Shown here: piece after piece, positions 7,759 through 8,892 of the stretch | Layout of the letters: each line of letters begins with the position of its first letter | Position numbering within the stretch: the first letter of the stretch is position 1 | DNA from: Coxiellaceae bacterium | GTDB lineage: Bacteria > Pseudomonadota > Gammaproteobacteria > UBA9339 | Length of the DNA stretch: 8,892 nt | Direction of reading: 5' to 3' | NCBI GenBank assembly: GCA_003142435.1 | Contig: PLMI01000057.1 | Location: forward strand, 7,718-16,609 | Made by a program: the position numbers and the translations under genes | Notes under the pieces: generated by a model | What the model was told of the DNA's origin: nothing | Seen by the model: the letters and a program-made list of their open reading frames with translations, nothing else | The model's database searches: none

Positions 7759-8799
7759 TTACTCCAGTTCAAGTTTTTCTGCTGCAGCGGTCTTTTGTAA
7801 GACTGCTGCTTTTTTAAGTGATATGTGATAATTAGTATGCAAATTTTCTAAAGTTCTTCGGTCATGAATTAAGGTGAATTTTTCCATTTTGTTGCGCATC
7901 TCTTTTAAAGTTTTATCTATCTTTTTGTATTCAGATTTTTGTTTATCAGCTATTTCCTTAGCTTGCTTTTGCTCCTCAGAGAGCGCTTTTAATCTTTCGA
8001 GAGTTTTAGAAACGTTGTTAGTTGTTATAGAACTTTGTTTTAGTTTGCTGCTTAAATTAGAAACTATTACTTGAGCTGCCCGCAGCGTGAATTTTGTTGT
8101 CTTGCCAAATTTTTTTATATCTACTCCAGATTTTTTCAAGTCATTTCTTATTTCCGAGATAGTTTTAGTTTTGTTTCTGATTGCCATTTTTTCAGCGTCG
8201 CTTAAAGTACCGAGTTCTGCTTCCAATTGCTGAATCAGAATTTCGTTAAACTTTTGTTCATGGTCTTTCCATTGCACCATAAAATTGCCGATCAGGTCGT
8301 CAATTTCTTTAGGCATTTCAGCTAACACTTGCTCAACGTTGTTTATCTCTTTTTCCTGGTTAAGAATTTTTTTGATGATAATTTTAATGCTTTCTATCAT
8401 GTCCTTGGGAATTTCATTAGGATTTGGGAAAAATCCTTTCATGACCAATCTTGTGGAAGCTGCGTCATTGAATTTATCTGCGAACACATTTACTGTGTCC
8501 TGGTATTTCATTACCAGAGGTATTGCAAGTTTAGCAAATCCCCAAAGGTTTTGCCTTGCTTCATTGATTTGTCTCGCTGAAGGGCAGCGAGAAGTTTTTG
8601 GAACTTTCAAATTTTGCGCAATTTCATCAGCAGATTCGGCGTTAATTAATTCAAGGATTTTGGGGATGAGTAAACGCAAAAAAGCTAGCCATATTGAGCC
8701 TGTGTTTCTTGGTTCGATAAATGCTATCGGATTAATGATAGAGCGGGTTTCCGTACTGTTTTTTACGTTTGCTACCGGCTTTTCTTTTTTGGGAGCCAT
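7759..8799 (-). CDS. Lysine-rich coiled-coil protein of unknown function
   Basis: I do not recognise this 346-residue protein. It starts with a basic, disordered-looking leader (MAPKKEKPVANVKNST). A hydrophobic stretch at about 34-53 (GSIWLAFLRLLIPKILELIN) could be an amphipathic helix rather than a signal. The middle (about 75-250) is helical with many Lys/Glu/Asn, and the C-terminal third (about 260-345) is strongly heptad-like (KTLERLKALSEEQKQ, then a long Lys/Glu helix), predicting a coiled coil. One cysteine (Cys72) is present, and no catalytic motif was seen. ATG at 8799 follows a plausible AAGGA-like site. The gene lies 27-29 bases after tRNA-Ser on the same strand and 5 bases before aspC, so it is probably transcribed with both. 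A structural, adaptor or secreted effector protein would fit; nothing decides between them. Confidence 0.8.
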   Translation of the reverse strand: MAPKKEKPVANVKNSTETRSIINPIAFIEPRNTGSIWLAFLRLLIPKILELINAESADEIAQNLKVPKTSRCPSARQINEARQNLWGFAKLAIPLVMKYQDTVNVFADKFNDAASTRLVMKGFFPNPNEIPKDMIESIKIIIKKILNQEKEINNVEQVLAEMPKEIDDLIGNFMVQWKDHEQKFNEILIQQLEAELGTLSDAEKMAIRNKTKTISEIRNDLKKSGVDIKKFGKTTKFTLRAAQVIVSNLSSKLKQSSITTNNVSKTLERLKALSEEQKQAKEIADKQKSEYKKIDKTLKEMRNKMEKFTLIHDRRTLENLHTNYHISLKKAAVLQKTAAAEKLELE

Positions 8800-8828
8800 G
8801 GCGTTTTTCCTTTTTTGCTTTTTATATA

Positions 8829-8892
8829 TGGCGGAGAGGGAGGGATTCGAACCCCCGATAGCCTTACGACTATGCCTGATTTCGAGTCAGGT
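8829..8892 (-). tRNA. trnS: tRNA-Ser (anticodon CGA), 3' part
   Basis: Only the 3' part is in the window; the D arm and acceptor 5' strand lie beyond the right edge. On the minus strand: anticodon stem CCTGA/TCAGG (8887-8891 with 8875-8879) around loop CTCGAAA, giving CGA, which reads UCG codons; a long class II variable arm (about 8858-8874, CATAG...CTATC); T arm GGGGG/CCCTC around TTCGAAT; acceptor CCTCTCC (8833-8839); discriminator G (8832); encoded CCA (8829-8831). The long variable arm and G discriminator agree with serine. Confidence 0.93.

Noticed and set aside
8329..8580. Plus-strand reading frame opposite the coiled-coil gene.
   Set aside because: It is a Phe/Cys-rich low-complexity antisense product typical of the complement of Lys/Glu-rich coding sequence, with no ribosome site.

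Overview
This 8.9-kb stretch of low-GC bacterial DNA appears to span the end of an integrated element (left) and ordinary chromosome (right). The join is a tRNA-Asn gene at 3610-3684. The organism cannot be named with certainty. The overlapping apt-mtnP pair resembles an arrangement I associate with alphaproteobacteria, and the class I aspartate aminotransferase and AT-rich composition would suit a Rickettsiales/Holosporales-like, possibly host-associated lineage. That is a low-confidence guess.

Left part (1-3684, + strand). The window opens inside hsdM, the methyltransferase gene of a type I restriction-modification system. It is followed by hsdS (1-base overlap), then a 155-residue cysteine-rich two-helix membrane protein of unknown function (8-base overlap), then a large serine recombinase (4-base gap). 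The four genes read as one tightly coupled unit. No hsdR is visible; it may lie to the left or be absent. The recombinase reading frame runs into the opposite-strand tRNA-Asn gene. Its last 13 residues and its stop codon are antisense to the tRNA, from the CCA tail to the anticodon loop. The simplest reading is that the element integrated at the 3' end of tRNA-Asn and carries the restriction-modification genes as cargo.

Middle (3685-5022). A well-formed promoter drives tRNA-Asn leftwards. A GNAT acetyltransferase gene points right, and converging on it is a two-gene HEPN/nucleotidyltransferase cassette of the HepT-MntA toxin-antitoxin type.

Right part (5052-8892, - strand). Five genes run right to left: tRNA-Ser(CGA, truncated by the window edge), a 346-residue coiled-coil protein of unknown function, an aspartate aminotransferase (5-base gap), then after a 187-209-base spacer apt and mtnP. 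Apt and MtnP form an adenine salvage step: MtnP splits methylthioadenosine and Apt turns the freed adenine into AMP. The HepT-MntA cassette lies 29 bases downstream of mtnP on the same strand.

The most unusual items are the recombinase tail borrowed from the tRNA, the cysteine-rich membrane protein embedded in the restriction-modification operon, and the orphan coiled-coil protein beside tRNA-Ser. No CRISPR array, insertion sequence or riboswitch was seen. The longest stretch without a called gene, apart from tRNA and promoters, is about 200 bases.
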